From the NCBI RefSeq assembly GCF_945873775.1, contig NZ_CAMCEC010000026.1, positions 1-32,341 on the forward strand: a stretch of DNA of 32,341 nt. The letters run 5' to 3'. Shown one piece after another: positions 16,788-24,368 of the stretch. Each line of letters begins with the position of its first letter. The stretch's first letter is position 1. The DNA comes from an uncultured Treponema sp. (GTDB lineage: Bacteria; Spirochaetota; Spirochaetia; Treponematales; Treponemataceae). The position numbers and the translations under genes were made by a program. A model generated the notes under the pieces. That model saw only the letters and a list, made by a program, of their open reading frames with translations. It ran no database searches and had not been told where the DNA came from.

Positions 16788-17204
16788 ATGAGAACTGAAA
16801 AAAGCGGATGGACTGCGGCGCTTTTGATTTTGCAGATTGCAGTTGGCGCAATGCTTGCTGTCGGAGGAATCTGGGCTTTGCAGGGCGGCGGAGATTTTGC
16901 CGCAAGAGCAATCAAAGGACTTGTTTCTGGCAATGCAGGAAATATTCTTGTAATTGTATTCGGAGTGATTGAGCTTCTTGTTGGTGTCTTTATGATTTTA
17001 AAGATTGTAATTGGCGACCGTTTTGGAAGCTTTGGAACTGTCCTTGCGCTGATTGCAATTATTGTTTGGATTATTGCCATTGTTCTTTCTGATATTCTTG
17101 GAGCAAATGGAATTCTTAACGGCGGTGCAAAAAATTTCCTTGAGTGGCTTTATACTTTTGCCCAGCATCTTATTATTCTTGGCGCGATTTTAGCAGTAAG
17201 ATAA
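16788..17204 (+). CDS. Small membrane protein, four predicted helices, unknown function
   Basis: A 138-residue protein with a strong ribosome binding site (AGGAGG eight bases before the ATG). Hydropathy shows four likely membrane segments: about 9-31, 48-73, 80-102 and 120-138. A Gly/Ala-rich loop lies between the first two (LQGGGDFAARAIKGLVSGNAGN). No catalytic or transport motif is recognised. It stands alone, bounded downstream by a strong terminator hairpin. The many small residues suggest tight helix packing, but no function can be inferred. High ribosome-site strength suggests substantial expression. Confidence 0.75.
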   Translation: MRTEKSGWTAALLILQIAVGAMLAVGGIWALQGGGDFAARAIKGLVSGNAGNILVIVFGVIELLVGVFMILKIVIGDRFGSFGTVLALIAIIVWIIAIVLSDILGANGILNGGAKNFLEWLYTFAQHLIILGAILAVR

Positions 17205-17224
17205 TTCAAATTGCAAAACAAAAA

Positions 17225-17250
17225 GCCCGGCAAAATTGCCGGGCATTTTT
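17225..17250. terminator. Bidirectional intrinsic terminator
   Basis: GCCCGGC (17225-17231) pairs with GCCGGGC (17238-17244) across a six-base AT loop, with A bases before and T bases after. It separates the membrane-protein gene from the converging DUF4349 gene and can stop transcription from both sides. Confidence 0.85.
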
Positions 17251-18143
17251 TATTTTCTTATTCTTGCAAAGAGTTTTCTTAAAAGTCCCACTTTTCCAAA
17301 TCCGAGCCAGTAAATAAGCATAAGGAATAGAACAGAAGGAACTCCAAAAATTACAATGTACAATGCGGTGAAAATAAATTTCACAAAGAAATTCAGTATG
17401 TTTGCGAAGAACTTGCGCAGCTGTGAATTTGTGTCGGGCATTACAAATCCGCTTTCATTTTGATTTACAGGAAGCTCCGCAGTAACATAAATTGTAGAAT
17501 AATCAATTTGCGACTTTAAGCGGTTCATTTGTCCTTGCATTCTCTCAAGCTCAGAAGTTACATCGTTGATTTTTGTTTCAATCTTGAGCATATCCTGCAT
17601 GTCTTTTGCTTCTGAAAGATATTTTTTTAGACGTTCAAGCAAAACTTTGCGTGTTGAAAGCCGTGTGTCCAAGTCATAAAACTGTTCTGTAACATCGCTG
17701 GAATTTATATTTTTTGATTTGAGTTTTCCAATTTGTCCGCATTCCTGCATTGCCTGTGCAAAAGAGCCGCTTGGAATTTTTGCCGTTATTCTTATTGAAC
17801 TTGTGTTTTCAAACGAGTCTGAAATATATCCGCCGAATTTTTTTACCCAGGATTCAACGGATGATTTGGAGTCTGCAAGATTTGAAACTTCAATTGTAAG
17901 ATTCCCTGTATAGACAAGTTTTCTGTCTTGCCTTGGCTGCTCTGATTCAGAAGGAAGCTCTGCTGATTCTTCAAACGCCATGTCCTGCATCACGTTCATT
18001 GCGGAATCTGCCCTTGCCGACATTTTCATTGATTTTGCCATTGGCGCAAACATTTCATTTTTTACAGCCTGATTTTTTCCGCATGAAATAAACAAAAAAG
18101 CCGCAACTAAAGCCGCCGCTGATTTTCTTAAAATATGTTTCAT
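17250..18143 (-). CDS. DUF4349 lipoprotein
   Basis: A 297-residue envelope protein of the DUF4349 family. It has a lipoprotein signal with lipobox FISCG (Cys21), a low-complexity linker rich in Met and Ser (about 30-70), and the DUF4349 core (RKLVYTGNLTIEVSNL to STIYVTAELP). Inside the core a heptad-like stretch (about 150-215, RLSTRKVLLERLKKYL to ERMQGQMNRLKSQI) is likely a coiled coil. The C-terminal third has a membrane segment (about 248-285) and ends in basic residues, so the protein is anchored at both ends. Its molecular role is unknown. The ATG follows GGAGGA at ideal spacing, and a terminator lies just after the stop. Confidence 0.85.
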   Translation of the reverse strand: MKHILRKSAAALVAAFLFISCGKNQAVKNEMFAPMAKSMKMSARADSAMNVMQDMAFEESAELPSESEQPRQDRKLVYTGNLTIEVSNLADSKSSVESWVKKFGGYISDSFENTSSIRITAKIPSGSFAQAMQECGQIGKLKSKNINSSDVTEQFYDLDTRLSTRKVLLERLKKYLSEAKDMQDMLKIETKINDVTSELERMQGQMNRLKSQIDYSTIYVTAELPVNQNESGFVMPDTNSQLRKFFANILNFFVKFIFTALYIVIFGVPSVLFLMLIYWLGFGKVGLLRKLFARIRK

Positions 18144-18202
18144 TTTTCCTCCAAAGCCATATATTTAAAATAATTCATTTTGCTTTGGGTTACAGTTTTG
18201 TG

Positions 18203-19084
18203 TTAGCTAACTGAAAATGTGTGGTCTGTTCCGCCGTGAGCTTTTTCCAATGCGGGCTTTAGCTGTTCTGTCCAGAATCTGTCTTCTATTTTATATCCGC
18301 CTGAAGAATATCCAATTTTTCTATCTGCGCGGACTTTTTCTCCGTGGAAATCGCTTCCTGCCGTTGTAAACATTCCAAGTATTTCTGCAAGCTCTTCAAG
18401 CCGCCGAGCTTCGGAAAGCCTGATTCCCGGATGATGTGCTTCAAGTCCTTCAACGCCCGAATTTTTTACTTCAAGCATTGTCTCTTCCATTTTTCCCCAG
18501 GAAACGTACATCGACATTGGATGCGCCTGAACTGGAATTCCGCCGGATTCTTTTATTGCTTCTACGGCTTTTTTTAAATTTTCCCCGGTTTTGTCTACGT
18601 AACAAGGACGGCCTTTTGCAAGGAACAAGTCGAATGCCTGCTGAGCTTTTTTGATTATTCCTTTTTCCATGAGAAGCTTTGCAAAATGAGGTCTGCCGAT
18701 TGTTTTTGTGCCGGATTTTTCCACAAGCTCTTCATAGGAAATGTCGATGTTTTGCTCTTGAAGTTTTTGGATTATTTTTTTGTTTCTTGTGTCCCGCTCG
18801 CCTCTTAAAAATTCAATTGTTTCAAGAAGTTTTTTTCCGGGCTTTTTGAGTCCCAGTCCAAGAAGATGAAATTCTCCGCTCGGCCATTCTATAGAAATTT
18901 CTATTCCGGGAATAAATTCGATTCCAAGTTCTTTTGCTTTTTCTTGAGCTTCCAGAATTCCGTCTATGTTGTCATGGTCTGTAAGCGCAATTGCTGAAAT
19001 TTTTTTTTCTGCGGCGTAGGAAATCAGCTGGCTCGGTGTGCAGGTTCCGTCGGAAGCTGTTGAATGTGTATGCAAGTCTATCAT
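18203..19084 (-). CDS. PHP-domain phosphoesterase (RNase AM/TrpH-like)
   Basis: A 293-residue metal-dependent phosphoesterase of the PHP superfamily. The metal-binding residues are all present: His5 and His7 in MIDLHTHS, Asp36-His37-Asp38 in LTDHDN, the Glu of PGIEIS, His of GRPHFA, His of QAHP, EAHHPG, and GSDFHG near the C terminus. The order and spacing match the TrpH/YciV group, whose E. coli member (RNase AM) is a 5'-3' exoribonuclease that trims short RNAs and rRNA 5' ends. An oligonucleotide or nucleoside bisphosphate substrate is therefore likely but not shown. The gene is divergent from the cNMP-domain regulator, with about 115 bp between their starts. A weak AAAGAG precedes the ATG. 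Confidence 0.88.
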   Translation of the reverse strand: MIDLHTHSTASDGTCTPSQLISYAAEKKISAIALTDHDNIDGILEAQEKAKELGIEFIPGIEISIEWPSGEFHLLGLGLKKPGKKLLETIEFLRGERDTRNKKIIQKLQEQNIDISYEELVEKSGTKTIGRPHFAKLLMEKGIIKKAQQAFDLFLAKGRPCYVDKTGENLKKAVEAIKESGGIPVQAHPMSMYVSWGKMEETMLEVKNSGVEGLEAHHPGIRLSEARRLEELAEILGMFTTAGSDFHGEKVRADRKIGYSSGGYKIEDRFWTEQLKPALEKAHGGTDHTFSVS

Positions 19085-19125
19085 GCGGAATTCTCTTTAA
19101 CAAGGTAGCATAAATAAAAAAATTG

Positions 19126-19145
19126 TGGTATACTAAACAAGTATA
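19126..19145 (+). promoter_or_regulatory. Extended -10 promoter with inverted repeat, cNMP regulator gene
   Basis: TGGTATACT (19126-19134) is an extended -10 box. TATACT (19129-19134) and AGTATA (19140-19145) form a six-base inverted repeat over the probable start site, so the gene may be autoregulated or bound by another factor. No good -35 is seen. Confidence 0.45.
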
Positions 19146-19199
19146 GGTGTTTTTTCAAATCAATGCTCTTTTTGAGTTTTGGTTTTTGCGAGGAAGGTT

Positions 19200-20480
19200 A
19201 TGTCAAAGGTTGTGCAATTCAGCAAAGGCTCTATTATTTTTTTTGAAGGCGACAAAGACGAAAATATTTATATTCTCCAGTCAGGCGCAGTTGCTTTGCG
19301 CAGCATGGATTTGGAAACTGGAGAGCAAATTTCAGAGCAGCTTCACATTGGAGAATTTTTTGGCGTAAAAAGCGCGCTTGCCAAAATGCCAAGCCTAGTA
19401 ACTGCTTCCGTGCTGGTTGATTCGACTGTTGTTCAGCTTTCAGTTTATGAGTTTGAAAAAATGTTCGGCTCAAAGGCTTTTATCACAGAAAAAATGCTTA
19501 GAGTTTTCAGCAAGTCGCTTAGAGATATTCATAAAAAAACAGAGCAGTATTTAGGCGGAAACAGTATTTCAATTTCGCCGGAACACGGAATGTTTATGGT
19601 TGCCAACGCTTTTTACAATGACGGCCAGTTCAAAAGCTGCTGCGATGTTCTTACCAGAATTTTAAAGCTGAATCCTAATCCTGCGAACAAAGTTGAAATT
19701 GCAAAGCTTTTTACCAATGCGAACACAAGAAAAGGCAGGGAAAATGCCCATAATATTTCTTCCGAGGATATTTCCGCAAAATCTGGAAGCCTTTCTGTAA
19801 ACCAGTTTTCACTTCCTGCTTTTGACCGTTTTACAAAAAAATACAAGCGCGGTGATGTCATTATAAGTGAATTTGAGCCGGGCGAAACTTTTTATCTTAT
19901 AAAATATGGCGAAGTTCAGATTGAAAAGTGCATAAAGAGCCAAAACAAAAGTCTGGATATTCTTGGCAGCGGAGCTTTTTTTGGTGAAATGGCGATTCTT
20001 GACAATTCCCAGAGAAGCGCGTCTTGTGTTGCTAGAACTGATGTTGCCTGCTTGGAATTCAACAAGGAAAACTTTAAGGCGCTTGTGCTTGGAAATCCGC
20101 AGATTGTAATGAATCTTCTTAAGCTTTTCTGCAAAAGAATTTATGACCAGAACCGCCAGTTTAAAATTGTCCTTATAAAAGATATTTACACTAGAATTTG
20201 CGATGTTTTTTTAATGTATGATGAGCTTGCCGGCGGATCTTCCAGAAGAAAAGATGACGACGGAAATTTTAAGCGCAAATTTTTTATTACTGCAAATGAC
20301 ATTGCAAGCTGGGCTTCTATTCCGCTTGATCAGGCAAAAGATTGTCTTGTGCGTCTTATGGACCGCGGAAAGATTCAGATTTTTGAAGACTACATGATTG
20401 TTTCTAATATCCACGATTTAAGAAGAATTGTTGACTCATATTACATGAAACTTGGTTCAACAACAAAGCAGCCTACTTAA
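19200..20480 (+). CDS. Double cyclic-nucleotide-binding-domain protein with C-terminal winged helix
   Basis: The 426-residue protein has two cNMP-binding domains. The first (about 5-115) contains IIFFEGDKDENIYILQSGAVAL and IGEFFGVKSAL. The second (about 205-320) contains DVIISEFEPGETFYLIKYGEV and the phosphate-cassette-like GSGAFFGEMAILDNSQRSASC, whose Arg is the residue that normally contacts the cyclic phosphate. The first domain lacks that cassette and may not bind nucleotide. The region between them (about 125-180) looks like a helical TPR-type unit. The C terminus (about 335-415, FITANDIASWASIPLDQAKDCLVRLMDRG) resembles the Crp-type winged helix, so DNA binding is likely. The ATG at 19200 follows GAGGAAGG; the earlier GTG is rejected. 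Confidence 0.88.
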   Translation: MSKVVQFSKGSIIFFEGDKDENIYILQSGAVALRSMDLETGEQISEQLHIGEFFGVKSALAKMPSLVTASVLVDSTVVQLSVYEFEKMFGSKAFITEKMLRVFSKSLRDIHKKTEQYLGGNSISISPEHGMFMVANAFYNDGQFKSCCDVLTRILKLNPNPANKVEIAKLFTNANTRKGRENAHNISSEDISAKSGSLSVNQFSLPAFDRFTKKYKRGDVIISEFEPGETFYLIKYGEVQIEKCIKSQNKSLDILGSGAFFGEMAILDNSQRSASCVARTDVACLEFNKENFKALVLGNPQIVMNLLKLFCKRIYDQNRQFKIVLIKDIYTRICDVFLMYDELAGGSSRRKDDDGNFKRKFFITANDIASWASIPLDQAKDCLVRLMDRGKIQIFEDYMIVSNIHDLRRIVDSYYMKLGSTTKQPT

Positions 20481-20490
20481 TTAGAGAAAA

Positions 20491-20594
20491 GATTGCCGGA
20501 TCAAGTCCGGCAATGACATTTAGAACTTATTAGGCATTCCTATGACAAAGGGCTGCGTTCAGTAATGACAAAGAAGCAGCCCCAGAATGTCATT
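20491..20594. repeat. Composite palindromic repeat C
   Basis: A perfect nine-base-pair hairpin, ATTGCCGGA/TCCGGCAAT (20492-20514, loop TCAAG), is followed by TGACATT. A second hairpin is GGGCTGC (20550-20556) with GCAGCCC (20577-20583), and the block ends with AATGTCATT. It lies between the convergent cNMP-regulator and flavin-reductase genes and may end both transcripts. Confidence 0.65.
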
Positions 20595-21155
20595 TTATTT
20601 CAGCTCAAGGCCGATGCTGAACGCTTTTCCTGCAAAGTCGCCGAGTTTAAGATAATGCTGGTTCACCGGATCGTAGGAAATCGGATTCAGCTTTTTCACA
20701 TCAACTTTTCCGTTTGAATCAAGAACAGAATCGTCAATGCTCACGTTCACGATTTGACCGAACAGGTGGCTTGTCTTTTCATCGTAGCTTATGAGATTGC
20801 ACTCAAGCGCAAACGGAAGTTCCCTGATTAATGGCGCGTCAACAAATTCCGACTTTTCCGCATGGAATCCCGCCTTTGTGAATTTATCCGGCGTATTGTT
20901 TGCCGAAACAAGTCCGACGTAATCGCATTCCTTTGCTAATTCCGCAGTTCCCACGCTGACTGTAAAAGCCTTGCGCTCAAGGATGTTTTTTACAGTTTTA
21001 TGCGACGCGCTCAGGCAAAGCCCTATCTCCTTTTCATCACTGATTGAGCCCCAGGCCGCGTTCATTGCGTCCGGAGTTCCGTCCTTGTCGTAAGAAGCCA
21101 CAATAAGCACCGGCATAGGATAAAGCCATTCTTTTGCACCGAAGTTTTTTCTCAT
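20595..21155 (-). CDS. Flavin reductase-like (flavoredoxin) protein
   Basis: A 186-residue member of the flavin reductase-like domain family with an FMN-binding split barrel. Supporting blocks are YPMPVLIVASYDKDGTPDAMNAAWGS near the N terminus, LSASHKTVKNILERKAFTVSVG in the middle, and the C-terminal YLKLGDFAGKAFSIGLEL. Members bind FMN and act as flavoredoxins or small flavin reductases; the electron partner is not evident here. GGAGG precedes the ATG at good spacing. The coding region uses more C- and G-ending codons than its neighbours, which could reflect transfer. A minus-strand promoter is possible: TTGCAA (complement of 21209-21214), 18 bases, TATTCT (complement of 21185-21190). Confidence 0.88.
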   Translation of the reverse strand: MRKNFGAKEWLYPMPVLIVASYDKDGTPDAMNAAWGSISDEKEIGLCLSASHKTVKNILERKAFTVSVGTAELAKECDYVGLVSANNTPDKFTKAGFHAEKSEFVDAPLIRELPFALECNLISYDEKTSHLFGQIVNVSIDDSVLDSNGKVDVKKLNPISYDPVNQHYLKLGDFAGKAFSIGLELK

Positions 21156-21226
21156 AATTCCTCCAACACATTCACAATGAAATGAGAATATGCAGTTGAT
21201 AATAAGGGTTGCAACGCAAACTTTTA

Positions 21227-21265
21227 AATAAAAACTTTGACGCTATGTTAGGCAAAGTTTTTATT
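21227..21265. repeat. 13-bp perfect inverted repeat in divergent intergenic region
   Basis: AATAAAAACTTTG (21227-21239) and its exact reverse complement (21253-21265) flank a 13-base spacer. It sits in the 340-bp gap between the divergent flavin-reductase and aroK-like genes, so it is not placed as a terminator for either. It may be a regulator binding site or the end of a decayed element. Confidence 0.55.
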
Positions 21266-21345
21266 ACATTCTCCTGTAGAATATTCAGTCTGTTAGCAGA
21301 TATACAAAATATACAAAAAATTTTTACGTTTGGCATTAGCTGCTT

Positions 21346-21446
21346 CAGGGCAAACGCATTATAAATAATTTAAGTAAAGTTTGCGCGAAGGAACCGTGCC
21401 TGGGAGCCAGTTTTATGCTGAATACATTTATAATGCGTTTGTCATG
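21346..21446. mobile_element. MITE-like element, copy 2 (101 bp, internally deleted)
   Basis: The left arm (21346-21365) is identical to copy 1; the right arm (21427-21446) has two mismatches to a perfect inverted repeat. Internal sequence matches both ends of copy 1, but about 114 bp of its centre are missing. The flanks are TTAGCTGCTT (21336-21345) and TTAGCTGGCTT (from 21447), which look like a target duplication with one indel. It lies just upstream of the aroK-like promoter. Confidence 0.8.
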
Positions 21447-21461
21447 TTAGCTGGCTTGAGG

Positions 21462-21490
21462 TTGACCGGCAGTATTTTTTTTATGATAAT
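21462..21490 (+). promoter_or_regulatory. Promoter of the aroK-like gene, probably leaderless
   Basis: TTGACC at 21462-21467, a 17-nt spacer and GATAAT at 21485-21490, with seven bases to the ATG at 21498. It begins 15 bp outside the MITE-like element. Confidence 0.6.
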
Positions 21491-21497
21491 CAGCTTT

Positions 21498-21995
21498 ATG
21501 AAAAACAATGTGATTTTGATTGGAATGCCTGGAGCCGGAAAAAGCACAGTTGGCGTTGTGCTTGCAAAACTCTTGAATTATAAATTTGTTGACAGCGATA
21601 TTGTGATTCAGCAGAAAATGAAGAAAAAACTCAATGAGCTGATTTTAGAGCAAGGTGCGGAATATTTTAAGAAGATTGAAAATAAAATCAATTCCGGCTT
21701 GAATATAAAAAAATGTGTTGTTGCTACAGGCGGAAGCGTTGTTTTTGGAAAAGACGCAATGGAGCATTTTAAAAAAATCGGCACAGTTGTTTATTTAAAA
21801 GCAAGTCTTGATTCCCTTGAAAAACGTCTTGGAGATTTGGACAAAAGAGGGGTTGTCCATAAACCGGGAGAAACTCTTTTGGACATTTTTAATGAGCGTT
21901 CACCTCTTTATGAAAAATATGCGGATATAATTATAGACGAAAATGATTCAGAAATATCCAAGATTGCAATGAAAATAGAAACTGCTATTTTTTAG
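21498..21995 (+). CDS. aroK: Shikimate kinase-like protein
   Basis: A 165-residue P-loop kinase of the shikimate kinase family, which phosphorylates the 3-hydroxyl of shikimate in aromatic amino-acid synthesis. The start at 21498 gives a standard N terminus and agrees with the promoter; longer readings run into the MITE-like element. Visible are Walker A GMPGAGKST (9-17), the metal/substrate motif DSD (32-34), the Gly motif ATGGS (76-80) and the C-terminal RSPLYEKYADI with its conserved Arg. At the usual FRxxE motif the sequence is FKKIE (57-61), so the shikimate-contacting Arg is Lys. No other shikimate-pathway gene is near. A related small-molecule kinase cannot be excluded. Confidence 0.8.
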   Translation: MKNNVILIGMPGAGKSTVGVVLAKLLNYKFVDSDIVIQQKMKKKLNELILEQGAEYFKKIENKINSGLNIKKCVVATGGSVVFGKDAMEHFKKIGTVVYLKASLDSLEKRLGDLDKRGVVHKPGETLLDIFNERSPLYEKYADIIIDENDSEISKIAMKIETAIF

Positions 21996-21998
21996 GAA

Positions 21999-24239
21999 TT
22001 ATCTAAGTCCCAAAGTAATGCACCATTCCAAGCTGGAGTTCATGCTTCCGCCGAAGACTAAGTTTCCAAGAATCGTGTGAAGCACAATGTAAAGGTCTCC
22101 TCCAGCTTCAAATTTTCTGCCCGCAAAAAGCCTTCCCTCAGGAGAGTCTTGGTCTATAAACGGGTCATAGTCTGAGCTTACCGCGGCTTTTGCTTCTGCC
22201 ACAGCGAGCAACGGTATTCCTGAAAGATTTGTTATCTTTTGCCTGAAAGAAATTCCTGCAATTGCAAAGTCGCGTCTCAATGTTCCTGTTGGATAGCCGC
22301 TCATTCCGTCCGCACCTCCAAAATTACAGTAGCCGGAATTCAGCTCGTAAGGAAATCTGTTGCTGCAGAAAACAGAAGAAATTCCGATTGAATTTTTTTC
22401 GTCCGCAAGCTCAAATCTTTTTTCCGCTAAAAATCTAAAGTCGTAAATTGGGTCGTCTTGCATATCGTCTGTTTTTCCGCCGAAATTAAAAATAGATTCC
22501 AGCCTGCCGCCGTAAAGAGAAGCGTAATCGTTGTGCAGCGTTGTAAAAATAATTTCGCTGTGAAGATAGCTCGTGTTGTGCCATTTTTCAGTTGCGATTA
22601 ATTTTTCCGCGGAATATGCAATGCCGGCTTTTGCTGTAAAATAATCTGTGTGCCTGAATCTGATTCCGCCGAAAAGCTCAATGCCTCTGTCTTCTGCAAT
22701 CGTTCTGTCGTTAAAGTAAATGTTTGTCGCTGGAGAGCAGCTTCCGTACTTGAGTGAATTTTTAAAGTCAAGGCTCAATATGCTGTCTTTAAAATCCGCC
22801 AGCTTCGGGAAAAATTCAGTTTCAAAAGTTATTGTGTTTCCGAATGAAAGCCTAAAGAGGGATTCAATTGGAGTGCGCAAGAAAACTCCTGCCGTAAAAT
22901 TTGGATCTACGGAAAGATATTTTTGCGGCTCATAGCTTGCGACTGAAACAGATGAAGTTCCTGTGAAAAAAATCTGGTTCATGTTCTTGTCGTAGTGGTT
23001 CGCAAGAATTTCAAGAGTTGTGTAGTTATCTTCGTTTTGCTTTAAAGAGTAAGTGAGTGACGAAAGATGATAGTGCTCCTTAAGCTTGCCTAGTTTTTTT
23101 GTAAGCTGCTTTTTAGTTTTATCATTGAGCGTTTGTCCAAGGAATTTTTCAAATTCTTTTTCCGCGGGAATTGGAACTGGCTTGGAAAACGAAATGTCTT
23201 TTACGACAATTTTATCTATAGAAAAGTCCGGCATTTTGTTGTATTCACTTTCACGGTTGTAGTCCAGTTTTTCAAGTGTTCTTCCAGCTGATTCAATTTG
23301 CCTTGCAATCTGCGAAATTTTATCTTTGTTCTGCTGAACGCAAATTTCTCCTGCCCTTACAATTTGATGCGGTTTCATAAAATCAAATGTGCTGAATTCT
23401 GAAAGATCCGGCCGCAAGACGATGTCCGCATAGCTGTACTGTTCAACCGCATTGTAAGAAATAATCAAATTGAAAATCTGCACCGCCACAGAATAAAAGT
23501 CAGAAAGAGTTTCTGGAGGAGTATCAACAATGCTTGCAACGTCCATTGAAATTACGATGTCCGCGCCCATTTCCCGTGCAAGTTTGAGCGGAAGATTGTT
23601 TCTAAGTCCGCCGTCCATTGAGTACAAGCCTTTTTCCACTTGGGCTGGCGTAAAAACTGCCGGAATGGAAATGCTTGCTCTTACCGCGTTTACAAGCGAG
23701 CCGCTTTTAAATATTAGTTCCCTGCCAGAAATAGCGTCTGTTCCAATTGCCCTGAACGGAATCGGAAGCTTGTCAAAATCTGTGATTGCAAGAACCCTGC
23801 TAAGGTGATTGCTAAGCTCGCAGATAATCTGCTGGTCGCCAATGATTCCAGGGGCGGAGCCGAATTTTCCGTCTGCAATTGAAAACGAAAGAGTTATGCC
23901 GTCTGTTTTTTTTGAAAATGCTTCGGGCGGAATTTTTTCTGGAGTTGAAGGGCGTTCATTCAAAATTGTCATAAAATCCATGGACAAAAGAGTTTGTCTT
24001 ATTTGCTTTGGAGTGTAGCCTGCCGCGTAAAGTGAGCCAATAAGCGCGCCCATGCTTGTTCCCAAAACTATATCCGGGCGGATTCCTTCATTTTCCAAGG
24101 CTTCAAGAAGAGGAATTTCCGCAAAACCTTTTGCGCCGCCTCCGCTTAGAACCAGCGCAATCTTTGGACTTTTTGCAAATGAAAAACCGAATGTAAAAAC
24201 AGAAAGCAAAACCGCCGAAACAACAGACTTAAAACTCAT
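21999..24239 (-). CDS. Patatin-like phospholipase with POTRA and Omp85-type barrel (type Vd-like)
   Basis: The 746-residue protein has a signal peptide (about 1-22, ending FSFA) and a patatin domain with its Ser-Asp dyad. The oxyanion loop GGGAKG is at 33-38, the nucleophile Ser62 in GTSMG and Asp208 in MDGG. A POTRA-like region follows (about 345-420, IDKIVVKDISFSKPVPIP to YTTLEILANHYD). The last 320 residues read as an outer-membrane barrel with the Omp85-like GADGMSGYPTGTLRRDF block. This order matches PlpD/FplA type Vd autotransporters, in which the lipase is displayed or released at the surface. The membrane-lipid or host-lipid target is unknown. The promoter ends six bases before the ATG with no ribosome binding site. 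Confidence 0.9.
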   Translation of the reverse strand: MSFKSVVSAVLLSVFTFGFSFAKSPKIALVLSGGGAKGFAEIPLLEALENEGIRPDIVLGTSMGALIGSLYAAGYTPKQIRQTLLSMDFMTILNERPSTPEKIPPEAFSKKTDGITLSFSIADGKFGSAPGIIGDQQIICELSNHLSRVLAITDFDKLPIPFRAIGTDAISGRELIFKSGSLVNAVRASISIPAVFTPAQVEKGLYSMDGGLRNNLPLKLAREMGADIVISMDVASIVDTPPETLSDFYSVAVQIFNLIISYNAVEQYSYADIVLRPDLSEFSTFDFMKPHQIVRAGEICVQQNKDKISQIARQIESAGRTLEKLDYNRESEYNKMPDFSIDKIVVKDISFSKPVPIPAEKEFEKFLGQTLNDKTKKQLTKKLGKLKEHYHLSSLTYSLKQNEDNYTTLEILANHYDKNMNQIFFTGTSSVSVASYEPQKYLSVDPNFTAGVFLRTPIESLFRLSFGNTITFETEFFPKLADFKDSILSLDFKNSLKYGSCSPATNIYFNDRTIAEDRGIELFGGIRFRHTDYFTAKAGIAYSAEKLIATEKWHNTSYLHSEIIFTTLHNDYASLYGGRLESIFNFGGKTDDMQDDPIYDFRFLAEKRFELADEKNSIGISSVFCSNRFPYELNSGYCNFGGADGMSGYPTGTLRRDFAIAGISFRQKITNLSGIPLLAVAEAKAAVSSDYDPFIDQDSPEGRLFAGRKFEAGGDLYIVLHTILGNLVFGGSMNSSLEWCITLGLR

Positions 24240-24245
24240 GGCAAA

Positions 24246-24274
24246 AGAATATCATTTAGTAGAAAAAAAATCAA
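24246..24274 (-). promoter_or_regulatory. Promoter of the patatin gene, probably leaderless
   Basis: On the minus strand, TTGATT (complement of 24269-24274), 17 bases, then TATTCT (complement of 24246-24251), which ends six bases before the ATG at 24239. Confidence 0.45.
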
Positions 24275-24368
24275 AAAAATGCCCTCAAATGCTGACAAAT
24301 CAACTTTTTTGAATCATAATTATAAGGACGGAAATAAAGTGTTTTATATCTCATAAGGAGGAATTTTT

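Noticed and set aside
21381..21497. Longer N terminus for the shikimate kinase-like gene
   Set aside because: It would start at a TTG inside the MITE-like element; the promoter and family length support 21498.
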